This document shows positions 31,223 through 40,936 of a stretch of DNA of 64,000 nt, piece by piece; position 1 is the stretch's first letter; each line of letters begins with the position of its first letter. Location of the stretch: contig CANMVD010000005.1 in assembly GCA_947501275.1 (NCBI GenBank), positions 62,001 through 126,000 of the forward strand. The letters are read 5' to 3'. The notes beneath the pieces are model-generated. The model did no database searches. It saw only the letters and a program-made list of their open reading frames with translations, and was not told where the DNA came from. This DNA comes from an uncultured Tateyamaria sp. Lineage in GTDB: Bacteria > Pseudomonadota > Alphaproteobacteria > Rhodobacterales > Rhodobacteraceae. Both the position numbers and the translations under genes were made by a program.

Positions 31223-33070
31223 ATGCTGAAAATATCTGATATCACCTACGCTGTTGCGGGCCGCCCCTTGTTCGAGGGGGCCAATGCCGTGATCCCGAAT
31301 GGTCACAAAGTTGGACTTGTCGGGCGCAACGGGACGGGAAAAACCACGTTGTTCCGCCTGATCCGGGGTGAACTGGCACTGGAGTCAGGTGACATTTCAT
31401 TGCCTTCCGGTGCGCGGATCGGCGGTGTCGCACAGGAAGTGCCCGCGTCTGACACGTCCCTGCTCGACACTGTACTCGCCGCAGACACCGAGCGCGCTGC
31501 GTTGTTGGCCGAAGAAACCGACGATCCGGGCCGGATTGCTGAAATTCAAACTCGACTTGCTGATATCGATGCGTGGTCGGCAGAGGCGCGCGCAGCCACT
31601 ATCCTCAAAGGGCTTGGCTTTGACGATGACGAGCAACTCAAACCTTGTGCTGACTTTTCGGGTGGGTGGCGGATGCGCGTGGCGCTGGCGGCCGTGCTTT
31701 TTGCACAACCCGACCTGTTGCTGCTGGACGAACCGACCAACTATCTCGATCTCGAAGGGGCTTTGTGGCTGGAAACTTACCTCGCCAAATACCCCCATAC
31801 CGTTGTGATCATCAGCCACGACCGCGGATTGCTGAACCGCGCAGTTGGCGCGATCCTGCATCTGGAAGATCGCAAGCTGACCTTTTACCAGGGCCCCTAC
31901 GATCAGTTTGCCCGCCAGCGGGCCGAAAAGCTGGCACTGGCCGCTGCGATGGCCAAAAAGCAGGATGCGCGGCGTGCGCATCTGCAATCCTATGTGGACC
32001 GGTTCCGCTACAAGGCAGACAAGGCCCGCCAGGCCCAATCGCGCCTCAAGGCGCTGGCCAAGATGCAACCGATCACAACGCCGCAAGAGGCTGGCCTTAA
32101 GCGTTTCGATTTTCCCAACCCGGAAGAACTGTCGCCACCGATCATCCATCTGGATGGCGCTTCAACGGGCTATGGCGACACAACCGTGCTGGCAAAGTTG
32201 AACCTGCGGATTGATCAGGACGACCGCATTGCGCTGCTTGGCAAGAACGGCATGGGCAAATCCACCTTGTCCAAGTTGCTGAGTGACCGGCTGCCAAAGC
32301 TGGCGGGCAAAATCACCCGTTCCAGCAAGCTGCGCATCGGCTATTTCGCCCAACATCAGGTGGATGAATTGTTCATCGACGAAACCCCACTGGATCACTT
32401 GCGCCGCGAACGCCCGACGGAAAGCCCGGCAAAGTGGCGCGCACGTCTGTCCGGGTTTGGATTGATGGCGGATCAGGCGGACACGGTTGTTGGCAAATTG
32501 TCTGGTGGTCAAAAGGCGCGCCTGTCGTTGCTGCTGGCCACTCTGGATGCGCCGCACATGCTGATCCTCGATGAACCGACAAACCACCTTGATATCGAAA
32601 GCCGCGAAGCACTGGTCGAGGCGCTGACGCAGTACACGGGCGCTGTTATTCTGGTCAGCCACGACATGCACTTGCTGGAACTGGTGGCCGATCGGTTGTG
32701 GCTTGTGTCCGGTGGCACCGTCACGCCGTTCGAGGACGATCTGGAAGCCTATCGCAAGTTGCTGCTGAACGAGGGCAAGCCGGCCAAACCCAGTAAACCC
32801 GAAGCCCCAAAGCCCAAAAGACCAACCCGTGATGCAATACTGGCCTTGAAGTCAGAGGCGCGCAAGTCAGAAGCACGGGTCGAAAAGCTCAACCAAATGC
32901 GCGACAAACTCGCCGACAAACTGGCGGACCCGGATCTTTATGAAGATGCGAATATCGGTGAAATGGAAGTCTGGCAGAAGAAGTACGCCGAGGTCATGGA
33001 TGCTTTGGAGCGCGCAGAATCCCTTTGGATGCAGGATCTGGAAAGGCTTGAAACAGCGGAACGCACCTGA
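31223..33070 (+). CDS. ABC-F family ATP-binding protein
   Basis: A 615-residue soluble tandem-ABC ATPase, a ribosome-associated translation factor family (Uup/YheS/EttA-like). Walker A motifs GRNGTGKTTL and GKNGMGKSTL, signatures FSGGWRMRVALA and LSGGQKARLSLL, and Walker B LLLLDEPTNYLD and MLILDEPTNHLD are intact. A positively charged inter-ABC linker (residues about 230-290) and a C-terminal coiled coil (from about 545) are present. No transmembrane domain. The ATG at 31223 has a poor ribosome site; an in-frame start further upstream is possible but would add non-family sequence. Confidence 0.93.
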   Translation: MLKISDITYAVAGRPLFEGANAVIPNGHKVGLVGRNGTGKTTLFRLIRGELALESGDISLPSGARIGGVAQEVPASDTSLLDTVLAADTERAALLAEETDDPGRIAEIQTRLADIDAWSAEARAATILKGLGFDDDEQLKPCADFSGGWRMRVALAAVLFAQPDLLLLDEPTNYLDLEGALWLETYLAKYPHTVVIISHDRGLLNRAVGAILHLEDRKLTFYQGPYDQFARQRAEKLALAAAMAKKQDARRAHLQSYVDRFRYKADKARQAQSRLKALAKMQPITTPQEAGLKRFDFPNPEELSPPIIHLDGASTGYGDTTVLAKLNLRIDQDDRIALLGKNGMGKSTLSKLLSDRLPKLAGKITRSSKLRIGYFAQHQVDELFIDETPLDHLRRERPTESPAKWRARLSGFGLMADQADTVVGKLSGGQKARLSLLLATLDAPHMLILDEPTNHLDIESREALVEALTQYTGAVILVSHDMHLLELVADRLWLVSGGTVTPFEDDLEAYRKLLLNEGKPAKPSKPEAPKPKRPTRDAILALKSEARKSEARVEKLNQMRDKLADKLADPDLYEDANIGEMEVWQKKYAEVMDALERAESLWMQDLERLETAERT

Positions 33071-33133
33071 TCTTCCGCAGGTCGGACAAACAACTCAGCG
33101 CGCACCGCACGGTGCCCAATTTCGAAGTGACAC

Positions 33134-33760
33134 ATGATTGATACCGCATTTTTGATCACCGCCTTTGTGACCATGTTCGTGGTGATCGATCCCATTGGGT
33201 TGGCACCCTTGTTTGTGGCTCTGACGCAAGGGGTGCCAGAACGTCGACGCAGGGCCATTGCGATGCGGGCCTGTGCAATCGGAATGGGCATTCTCGTCGT
33301 CTTTGCGCTGTTTGGCGAAGCTGTGCTGGGCTTTATCGGGATCTCGATGCCTGCCTTCCGCGTGGCGGGTGGCATTTTGTTGTTTCTGACCGCGTTGGAC
33401 ATGCTGTTCGAACGGCGTACCAAACGACGCGAAGATCAAAGCGAAGAAGAAGACGGCACTGACGATCCGAGTGTGTTCCCGCTGGCAATTCCGCTGATTT
33501 CGGGGCCCGGCTCCATTGCGTCTGTCATCCTGCTGACTGGCCAAAAGCCGGGCGTGGAGGGTCTCGCGCTGGTGTTGGCCATTACTGCTTTGGTGCTGGG
33601 CGTGTGCCTTGGTCTGTTTCTCGCCTCTTCCGTTCTGGAACGGGCACTGGGCAAAACCGGGATCACGGTTGTCACGCGACTGCTTGGCATGTTGCTGGCG
33701 GCGCTGTCAGTACAATTTGTACTGGATGGTTTGAACAACTTCGGGCTGCTGCCGGGATGA
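33134..33760 (+). CDS. MarC family integral membrane protein
   Basis: A 208-residue protein with six predicted membrane segments. FVTMFVVIDPIGLAPLFVALTQG at the N-terminus and PLAIPLISGPGSIASVILLTG in the middle are the two MarC hallmark repeats. Despite the name, MarC proteins are not shown to give multiple antibiotic resistance; a transporter role is presumed. An acidic cytoplasmic loop (RREDQSEEEDGTDD) separates the halves. 63 bp after the ABC-F gene, likely co-transcribed. Confidence 0.92.
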   Translation: MIDTAFLITAFVTMFVVIDPIGLAPLFVALTQGVPERRRRAIAMRACAIGMGILVVFALFGEAVLGFIGISMPAFRVAGGILLFLTALDMLFERRTKRREDQSEEEDGTDDPSVFPLAIPLISGPGSIASVILLTGQKPGVEGLALVLAITALVLGVCLGLFLASSVLERALGKTGITVVTRLLGMLLAALSVQFVLDGLNNFGLLPG

Positions 33761-33805
33761 GGGCATACGGGCTGACATGGCGCGCGCAATCCCTATATTG
33801 ATCCC

Positions 33806-34387
33806 ATGGAGTCCAACGACATTGCCCGCATCATCTATCTTGGCGCTTTTGCCCTCGTTCTGGGCGCTGGTTTCTTGCTGACCAACAAGCTCAAGCTGGG
33901 TCAAACCCTGCAAATGGCAGCGACATGGGTATTGATTTTTATCGGTGCGATTGGGGCATTCGGGATTTGGAGCGACATTCAGGGCGATCTGTTTCCGAAC
34001 CAGACCAGATTTGAAGACGGTGGCAGTATCGTTGTGCCGCGTGCGCGCGACGGACACTATTACATCACCCTTGATTTGAACGGGACGGCGACGGAATTTG
34101 TGATCGATACCGGGGCAACAGACATCGTGCTGACACAAGACGACGCGGTGCAGGCTGGGCTGAACCTTCAGGAACTCGCCTTTGTCGGTCGCGCCATGAC
34201 TGCAAACGGAGAAGTGCGCACCGCACCTGTCCGCCTTGATACAATCTCGATCGGGCCCTTTGAGGACACCGATGTTTTTGCTGTCGTGAATAATGGCCAG
34301 ATGGATCAATCCCTGCTGGGCATGGGATACCTGCAACGCTGGGGCAGGATCGAAATATCGGGCAATGAACTGACGCTGACTCGCTAG
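33806..34387 (+). CDS. Membrane-anchored retropepsin-like aspartic protease (TIGR02281 type)
   Basis: A 193-residue protein with two N-terminal membrane segments (about 7-25 and 35-55), then a retropepsin-like domain with the active site FVIDTGATDIVL and a later LLGMGYLQRWGRIEISGNELTL flap/C-terminal segment. Clan AA single-domain proteases of this type dimerise to form one active site. The protease part would face the periplasm. Substrate unknown. Follows marC by 45 bp. Confidence 0.88.
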   Translation: MESNDIARIIYLGAFALVLGAGFLLTNKLKLGQTLQMAATWVLIFIGAIGAFGIWSDIQGDLFPNQTRFEDGGSIVVPRARDGHYYITLDLNGTATEFVIDTGATDIVLTQDDAVQAGLNLQELAFVGRAMTANGEVRTAPVRLDTISIGPFEDTDVFAVVNNGQMDQSLLGMGYLQRWGRIEISGNELTLTR

Positions 34388-34433
34388 ACTTCGGCCCCCG
34401 TTCCTGAAGCGACCTAACCCACGACGCGATGCA

Positions 34434-34889
34434 TCAGGTCTCGGCCTTCTTCTCCCACCGACCGGATTCTTCGGACCAGTACTGCGCCGACGCGCCTGCG
34501 TCTTTCAAAGCCTTCCACTGCCCCCGCGCCACATCAAGCGCCTGAGGATCGTTGCCGTCAAACAGGACACAAACCCTGTCCAGTGCCGCGACCTCATCTG
34601 CCCCAACCGCAGCGCCATCGACACTCATGATGCAATTGGTGCCGTGGGTATCGCTGTCGGTTGTCAGCAAAACGGGCTGATCCGCATCATGCGCACCGCC
34701 GGCCAGACCATGCGGCAAGAAAGCCTCTTGCGGGCCAAGCCACAGTTTCTCGTCCAACGCCGCCATGCGTGCCGCATCAGTGCCGCGCACAGCAACGCGC
34801 CAGCCTGCCTGCAATGCCTTGTCCAACAACATTAATAACGTGTCTTCCTTGGACCGGTGTGTCAGGTGATAGAAATAGGCCGCACCCAC
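34434..34889 (-). CDS. holC: DNA polymerase III subunit chi
   Basis: A 151-residue chi subunit, linking the clamp loader to SSB. AAYFYHLTHRSKEDTLLMLLDKALQAGWRVAVRG and LTTDSDTHGTNCIMSVDGA are typical. Starts with GTG at 34889, 2 bp after the pepA stop, the common pepA-holC arrangement in proteobacteria. Confidence 0.93.
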   Translation of the reverse strand: MGAAYFYHLTHRSKEDTLLMLLDKALQAGWRVAVRGTDAARMAALDEKLWLGPQEAFLPHGLAGGAHDADQPVLLTTDSDTHGTNCIMSVDGAAVGADEVAALDRVCVLFDGNDPQALDVARGQWKALKDAGASAQYWSEESGRWEKKAET

Positions 34890-34891
34890 TG

Positions 34892-36361
34892 TCAGCCCTC
34901 GTAAATGTCAGCCACAAGCCTGTTCAGGGCCATGACGCCCCAGCCTGTCGCACCCTTGGGGGCCAGCGCGGTGTCTGATTTGACTGATGCAACCCCTGCA
35001 ATATCGAGGTGAATCCACGGTGTTTCTGGCTTCACAAAGCGTTGCAGGAATTGCGCAGCGGTGACGGAACCAGCCGGACGGCCACCGATGTTCTTCATGT
35101 CGGCAATGCGCGACTTGAGCAGATCATCATAGGCCTGACCCAATGGCATCCGCCACGCGCCCTCGTTTTCTGCCGCAGCAGATTTGAGGAACGCATTGCA
35201 GAGCCCGTCATTGTTGGAAAACACACCCGCATTCTCGTGGCCCAGTCCAATGATGATCGCGCCGGTAAGCGTCGCCAGATCAATCATGCCCGCAGGCTTA
35301 AACCGCTCTTGAGCGTACCACATGACATCGCACAGTACCAAACGGCCTTCAGCGTCCGTGTTGATGACTTCTACGGTATCGCCCTTCATTGAGGTGACAA
35401 CATCGCCGGGCCGTGTTGCATTGCCCGACGGCATGTTCTCGACCAGCCCAACAAGGCCAACCACATTGGCTTTGGCCTTGCGCAGTGCCAACGCCTTCAT
35501 CGTGCCCGCAACAACACCGGCGCCGCCCATATCCATGGTCATGTCTTCCATGCCACCCGCAGGCTTTAGGCTGATACCCCCGGTGTCAAAGACGACACCT
35601 TTACCGACCAACGCCAAAGGTGCGGCGTCGTGCACGCCACCATTCCACTGCATGACCACAACCTTTGAGGGACTATCAGATCCCTGCCCTACACATAAAA
35701 GTGTTCGCATTCCGAGCTTTGCAAGCTCATCTTCATCCAACACCTCAACGGCAACGCCAAGCGATGACAACTCAACAAGACGGTCTGCAAAGTCGGTTGT
35801 GGTCAAAACGTTTGCAGGCTCGTTGACGAGATCGCGCGTAAAGAAAACGCCACTGGCAATCGCGAGCAATGGATCAGCCGCCGCCGTCGCATCCTGCGGC
35901 TTGGAACACATAACGTGAACCGAGCCGGATTGCTCTGCCGACGCAGTCTTGTGGACGTCAAACGTGTAGTCGCGCATGGCCAGTCCAAAGGCCACGTCGG
36001 CGACGCGGCGTGTGCCATCCACCGCGAGCAGCAGATTGTCGCTGCCGCGCAGCTTGGCCAGTGCCGCCCCTGCCTTGCGGGCGTCTTCGACGGAATGGTT
36101 GCGCGGCAGGCAGACGACATCAACGGCATGTGCCGCCATGCCAACTGGCCATGCCATCGACGTCACCCCACCCGGCTTGACCTTACCAAAAGCGTCGCTG
36201 TCCATGAAACGCTGCACCGCTCCCTTGGTCAGACGATTGACCCGGCGTGCGGATTGACCCATGCGCCCTTCCGGGGACACAACCACCGCGACCCGCCCTT
36301 CATGTCCTGCAAGCGCGTCGATATCGGTCTCGATAAAGGTGATCGGGGTAAGGTCAGTCAT
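34892..36361 (-). CDS. pepA: Leucyl aminopeptidase (M17)
   Basis: A 489-residue two-zinc cytosolic aminopeptidase. LVGKGVVFDTGGISLKPAGGMEDMTMDMGGAG (Lys and Asp ligands), the M17 signature VINTDAEGRLVLCD and RPAGSVTAAQFLQRFV define the C-terminal catalytic domain. Releases N-terminal residues from peptides; some PepA also bind DNA. The 36362-36547 gap upstream is shared with divergent lptF and holds promoters for both, but no other feature is evident. Confidence 0.96.
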   Translation of the reverse strand: MTDLTPITFIETDIDALAGHEGRVAVVVSPEGRMGQSARRVNRLTKGAVQRFMDSDAFGKVKPGGVTSMAWPVGMAAHAVDVVCLPRNHSVEDARKAGAALAKLRGSDNLLLAVDGTRRVADVAFGLAMRDYTFDVHKTASAEQSGSVHVMCSKPQDATAAADPLLAIASGVFFTRDLVNEPANVLTTTDFADRLVELSSLGVAVEVLDEDELAKLGMRTLLCVGQGSDSPSKVVVMQWNGGVHDAAPLALVGKGVVFDTGGISLKPAGGMEDMTMDMGGAGVVAGTMKALALRKAKANVVGLVGLVENMPSGNATRPGDVVTSMKGDTVEVINTDAEGRLVLCDVMWYAQERFKPAGMIDLATLTGAIIIGLGHENAGVFSNNDGLCNAFLKSAAAENEGAWRMPLGQAYDDLLKSRIADMKNIGGRPAGSVTAAQFLQRFVKPETPWIHLDIAGVASVKSDTALAPKGATGWGVMALNRLVADIYEG

Positions 36362-36547
36362 TTGAGGCTCCAGCAGCTTGGAAAAACGGCAATTTCAACA
36401 GACCTAACCCGCCCATGCAGGCGTGACCAGCACAGGACGTCAATTTAGACGCTGTTTAGGAGTTTTCCCCGGGCGCTGCTTGGGATAATTTGCCCCCAAG
36501 CGCGCTGTCACGCACCAACAAGAACAGATAAACCAAAGGGGGGCAGA

Positions 36548-37678
36548 TTGGCCAAGTTCGACCGCTATATGCTGTCACAACTCCTTGTGTTGTTTGGGTT
36601 TTTCGCGCTTGTTCTTGTGGCAGTGTTCTGGATCAACCGGGCCGTTTCGCTGTTTGATCAACTGATTGGTGATGGTCAAAGCGCGCTGGTATTCTTGGAA
36701 TTGAGCGCGCTCACCATGCCGCGACTTGTCACGACGGTTCTGCCGATCGCGACATTTGCCGCCACTGTTTACGTCACAAACCGCTTGAACAACGAAAGCG
36801 AGTTGACAGTGATGATGTCCACAGGTTCTTCGCCATGGCGTCTGGCGCGACCCGTGGTTTTGTTTGGTTTGGTGTCGGCCTTCATGATGTCAATCCTCGC
36901 GCATGATCTGGAGCCGCGCGCCTCGGCGCAGCTGAGCGAACGTCAGGCCGAGATCTCGCAAAACGTAACCGCCCGACTGCTGACCGAAGGCACCTTTCTC
37001 AGCCCCGCCTTGGGCATCACCTTTTACACGCGCACGATTGGCGAAGATGGCGTTCTGCGCGATGTGTTTCTCGCAGATCGCCGTGTCCCCGACGAACGGG
37101 TTATCTACACAGCCGCAGAGGCCTACCTTGTACGTAATGATGAAACGACTTCGCTGATCATGGTGGATGGGCTGGCCCAACGCCTGACACCAACTGACCA
37201 GCGCCTTTCAACTGCCAAGTTTCAGGACTTCTCCTTTGATATTTCTGGACTGATCGACGCGGATGGCCCGGCATCCGTTGCCCTGCGCAATCAGGGCAGT
37301 CTGGCCTTGCTGAGCGACTGGGATGGATTGGCCGAACGATTTGCGACAACACCAGGCGCGATCGCAGAAGAACTGCACAGCCGCTTTGCAAGGGCCACGT
37401 TCTGCCTTGTGACTGCCTTGGTCGGATTCGCCACATTGCTGGCGGGCGGGTATTCCCGCTTCGGCGTTTGGCGCGAGATTGTCTTGGCGTTTGCGCTGTT
37501 GCTGGTGCTTGACGGCGCACGTGGTGTTCTGACGGAACCCGTCGTACAGGACGCGCGGTTGTGGCCCATTCTTTATGCTCCGTCCCTGACAGGTCTTGTC
37601 ATCACCGTGGTCCAACTTTGGAGTGCGGCTCGTCCCGGCTGGCTGCGCCGAAAATTCCGCCGAGGTGTTCCAGCATGA
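36548..37678 (+). CDS. lptF: LPS export ABC transporter permease LptF
   Basis: A 376-residue inner-membrane permease of the LptB2FG complex, extracting LPS from the membrane. Membrane helices at the N-terminus (FDRYMLSQLLVLFGFFALVLVAVFWINRAV) and after about 285 flank a periplasmic beta-jellyroll domain. YVTNRLNNESELTVMMSTGSSPWRLARPVV is the family coupling region. The start is TTG at 36548, four bases after AAAGGGGGG-CAGA; no ATG suits. It overlaps lptG by ATGA. Confidence 0.94.
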   Translation: MAKFDRYMLSQLLVLFGFFALVLVAVFWINRAVSLFDQLIGDGQSALVFLELSALTMPRLVTTVLPIATFAATVYVTNRLNNESELTVMMSTGSSPWRLARPVVLFGLVSAFMMSILAHDLEPRASAQLSERQAEISQNVTARLLTEGTFLSPALGITFYTRTIGEDGVLRDVFLADRRVPDERVIYTAAEAYLVRNDETTSLIMVDGLAQRLTPTDQRLSTAKFQDFSFDISGLIDADGPASVALRNQGSLALLSDWDGLAERFATTPGAIAEELHSRFARATFCLVTALVGFATLLAGGYSRFGVWREIVLAFALLLVLDGARGVLTEPVVQDARLWPILYAPSLTGLVITVVQLWSAARPGWLRRKFRRGVPA

Positions 37679-38772
37679 TCCTGCACACCTATTTTGCGCG
37701 CCGTTTTTTGCAAAGCGTTCTGGTGGTGACCGCCGTGTTGCTGTCGGTTGTGGTGCTTGTCGATCTGATCGACCAAACACGCAAGTTTTCGGATGTTGGC
37801 GTCAGCTTTGGTCAACGTGTGCGGCTGACGATCCTGAACGTGCCCGAAACGATCAATCAGATTCTGCCGCTGATCATGATCATGGGCACTGTAGGCCTTT
37901 TCCTCAACCTCGCACGCACATCAGAGCTGGTTGTAACGCGTGCCTCTGGTCGCTCGGCGCTGCGTGCATTGGTGGCACCTGTGCTTGTTGCGCTGGCCAT
38001 CGGTATCTTTGCCACGACCATGTTGGGGCCAATCGTGGCAGCCACTTCGAAACGCTACGCTGTCTTGTCTGAAACATACCGTTCTGGTGGCGTGGCAGCC
38101 CTGTCAGTGTCTGAAAACGGGCTTTGGTTGCGCCAGGGGGGCGCGCAGGGCCAAACCGTTATCCGCGCGGCGCGCTCCAATGCGGATGCGTCGGTGCTGT
38201 ATGACGTGACCTTTATTGCCTATGCGCCAAACGGCGGGCCCGTGCGCCGGATCGAGGCGGCAAGTGCCGCGCTGCGGGAAGGCGCGTGGTCATTGCGCTC
38301 GGCCAAGGTCTGGCCGCTGGTGGCCGGGATCAACCCCGAAGCCAACGCGGTCACGCATGAGTTGCTGAGTGTGCCGTCGACACTCACGCTGGACCGGATC
38401 CGCGAAAGCCTTGGCACGCCGGCGGGCGTGTCGATCTGGGACATGCCTGAATTCATCGCGCAACTGGAACAGGCCGGGTTTTCCGCGCGGCGCCACGAGG
38501 TCTGGCTGCAATCGGAACTCGCGCGCCCGATCTTCCTGATGGGGATGGTTCTTGTTGCCGCAGCCTTCACGATGCGCCATACCAGATTTGGGGGCACCGG
38601 AACGGCGGTGTTGGCAGCAGTGCTATTGGGGTTTGCGTTGTATTTCGTTCGCAGCTTTGCGCAGATTTTAGGGGAGAACGGGCAAATTCCGGTCTTGCTG
38701 GCTGCGTGGGCACCGCCCTTGGCCTCAATCCTGCTCGCGCTTGGGCTTTTGCTACAGACCGAAGATGGGTAG
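37675..38772 (+). CDS. lptG: LPS export ABC transporter permease LptG
   Basis: A 365-residue partner of LptF with the same topology: N-terminal helices, then the coupling stretch NQILPLIMIMGTVGLFLNLARTSELVVTRASGRSALRALV, a periplasmic domain and C-terminal helices (PIFLMGMVLVAAAFTMRH...). The ATG at 37675 overlaps lptF's stop; the longer frame starting at 37561 is a shadow of lptF. Confidence 0.94.
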   Translation: MILHTYFARRFLQSVLVVTAVLLSVVVLVDLIDQTRKFSDVGVSFGQRVRLTILNVPETINQILPLIMIMGTVGLFLNLARTSELVVTRASGRSALRALVAPVLVALAIGIFATTMLGPIVAATSKRYAVLSETYRSGGVAALSVSENGLWLRQGGAQGQTVIRAARSNADASVLYDVTFIAYAPNGGPVRRIEAASAALREGAWSLRSAKVWPLVAGINPEANAVTHELLSVPSTLTLDRIRESLGTPAGVSIWDMPEFIAQLEQAGFSARRHEVWLQSELARPIFLMGMVLVAAAFTMRHTRFGGTGTAVLAAVLLGFALYFVRSFAQILGENGQIPVLLAAWAPPLASILLALGLLLQTEDG

Positions 38773-40936
38773 TGCGCTGCGCATATGGGCGCTTGGGGCC
38801 GTGTTTGCGTGGCTCTGCGGCGCTGTTGCCTTGGCGCAAGATCTTGCACCCCCTGCCCCGGCGGTGCTCGTGGCTGACGAAATCGAAGTGACGTCTGATC
38901 GCCGCCTGATTGCACGTGGCAATGTCGAAGCGTTCCAAGGCACAACACGGATCACCGCGCAGGCCATCGAGTACAATCCCAACACAGGCGGTCTGACGAT
39001 CACCGGCCCGATCACCATGATGGACGGCGAAGGTATCACAATTCTGGCCAGTCAGGCCGAGTTGAGCCAGGATTTGCAAAACGGCCTGCTGACAGGTGCG
39101 CGTCTGGTGCTGAACGACCAATTACAATTGGCCGCAGTCCAGATGAACCGGGTCGGCGGACGCTACACACAGCTTTACAAGACTGCCGTCACGTCGTGCC
39201 GCATTTGCGAAGACGACCCACGTCCGCCCCTTTGGCAAATTCGGGCGGAACGGATCATACACGACCAGCAGGAACAGCAACTCTATTTCGACAAGGCGCA
39301 GGTGCGTGTGCGCGGCATCCCGATCTTTTATCTGCCCCGCCTGCGGCTGCCCGACCCGACGCTGGACCGGGCCAATGGCTTTCTGATCCCGGAAATCCGC
39401 TCCAGCAACCTTTTGGGGACCGGCATCAAGGTGCCGTATTTTATCAAGCTTGGAGATCATCGTGATCTGACGCTTACCCCGTACATCTCGAACCGGACCG
39501 AGACGCTCGAATTCCGCTATCGTCAGGCGTTCAAACGAGGGCGGATCGCGTTTGAGGGTGCCGGCTCGAACGATGATCTTCGCCCTAACAACAATCGCGG
39601 CTATCTGTTCGGCGTTGGAGAGTTTGATCTGGGGGGCGATTTCCGCCTGCAATTTGATGTCGAACTGACCTCAGACGACGCTTACTTGTCGACCTATGGC
39701 TATTCTGACAAGGACAGGCTGGACAGCGAAATCCGCGTAAGCCGCACGCGGCGCGACAGTTATGTGCGCTTTGGCTTCATCAAAACCAAAACACTGCGCG
39801 ACGACGAAGACAATGACCTGTTGCCGTCGAATATCGTTGAGGCAGTGTACGAGCATCGGTTTTTCCCGGCAGTCATTGGCGGCGAATTCAGGATCGGAGC
39901 CGAGGCCCGTGCGTATCGTCGCCGTTCCAGCGAGCCGTTGGATTTGAATGCGGACGGTGTTGCGGATGGGCGGGACGTGTCGCGCGTGAACGTTGAGGCC
40001 GACTGGCGGCACACGTTTTATGCTGGCGGGCTGGAGGTATCGACGCTTTTGGGTGTGGCCGCTGATGCGTTCCATATTGATCAGGACAGTGTGTTTGACG
40101 GCTCAGAGGCCGAAGTAACCCCTCAGGGCGCAGTTACGCTGCGCTACCCCATGGCCCGCACCGACAGCAGTGGTGCACGTCAAGTTCTCGAACCAACGAT
40201 GCAGGTGGCTTGGGTTGGCGGTGATGGCCTGAACATACCGAACGAAGAAAGCACTCGCCCCGATTTTGATGAAGGCAATTTGTTGTCCCTGTCACGCTTT
40301 CCCGGTCCTGATCGGCGGGAACGCGGATGGGCGGTTGCGTTCGGAGCGACATGGGCGCGGTTTGATCCAGACGGGTGGAACGCAAACCTGACGGTGGGTC
40401 AGATCATACGCGAAGAAGCCCAGGTCGACTTTTCCCCATCATCCGGCTTGACCGGGACAACATCCGACTTCCTGCTTGCTGGTCAATTGAAGTTCGATGG
40501 TGGTTTGTCGATCACTGGTCGCTCAATCTTTAACGAAAGCTTTGATGTATCGCGTGCCGAGTTCCGAAGTGCTTGGAAAAATGATCGCCTGGATCTAGGC
40601 GGCAGTTACGTGTGGCTTGCAGATGACATTGTCCTCGATCGTCCGGAAGCGATCAACGAACTGACCTTTGATGGGTCTTTCAAGATCGACAACTTTTGGA
40701 CAGCCAATCTGGACATGCGGTACGATCTGACCGAGGGGCGCGCGGCCACTGCGCGCGCCGGTGTGGCCTACACAAATGAATGCGTCACGATAGCGGCCTC
40801 GTTGACACGCCGCTTTGCGGACTCAACAACGGTTGAGCCTTCGACAAATCTGGGCTTTACAGTCTCCCTAAGAGGTTTTTCGGCCAACACAGGCGCAGAA
40901 ACACAGGTAAGAACATGCACAAAGCAGGCAAAATGA
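38765..40936 (+). CDS. lptD: LPS-assembly protein LptD
   Basis: A 723-residue outer-membrane barrel that inserts LPS with LptE. A signal peptide (WALGAVFAWLCGAVALA) is followed by the OstA/LptA-like jellyroll (VLVADEIEVTSDRRLIARGNVEAFQGTTRITAQAIEYN) and the beta-barrel (GIPIFYLPRLRLPDPTLDRANGFLIPEIRSSNLLGTGIKVPYF...). Paired cysteines early in the mature part (TSCRIC) and near the C-terminus (ECVTI, RTCT) suit the inter-domain disulfides. It overlaps lptG by 8 bp. Confidence 0.95.
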   Translation: MGSALRIWALGAVFAWLCGAVALAQDLAPPAPAVLVADEIEVTSDRRLIARGNVEAFQGTTRITAQAIEYNPNTGGLTITGPITMMDGEGITILASQAELSQDLQNGLLTGARLVLNDQLQLAAVQMNRVGGRYTQLYKTAVTSCRICEDDPRPPLWQIRAERIIHDQQEQQLYFDKAQVRVRGIPIFYLPRLRLPDPTLDRANGFLIPEIRSSNLLGTGIKVPYFIKLGDHRDLTLTPYISNRTETLEFRYRQAFKRGRIAFEGAGSNDDLRPNNNRGYLFGVGEFDLGGDFRLQFDVELTSDDAYLSTYGYSDKDRLDSEIRVSRTRRDSYVRFGFIKTKTLRDDEDNDLLPSNIVEAVYEHRFFPAVIGGEFRIGAEARAYRRRSSEPLDLNADGVADGRDVSRVNVEADWRHTFYAGGLEVSTLLGVAADAFHIDQDSVFDGSEAEVTPQGAVTLRYPMARTDSSGARQVLEPTMQVAWVGGDGLNIPNEESTRPDFDEGNLLSLSRFPGPDRRERGWAVAFGATWARFDPDGWNANLTVGQIIREEAQVDFSPSSGLTGTTSDFLLAGQLKFDGGLSITGRSIFNESFDVSRAEFRSAWKNDRLDLGGSYVWLADDIVLDRPEAINELTFDGSFKIDNFWTANLDMRYDLTEGRAATARAGVAYTNECVTIAASLTRRFADSTTVEPSTNLGFTVSLRGFSANTGAETQVRTCTKQAK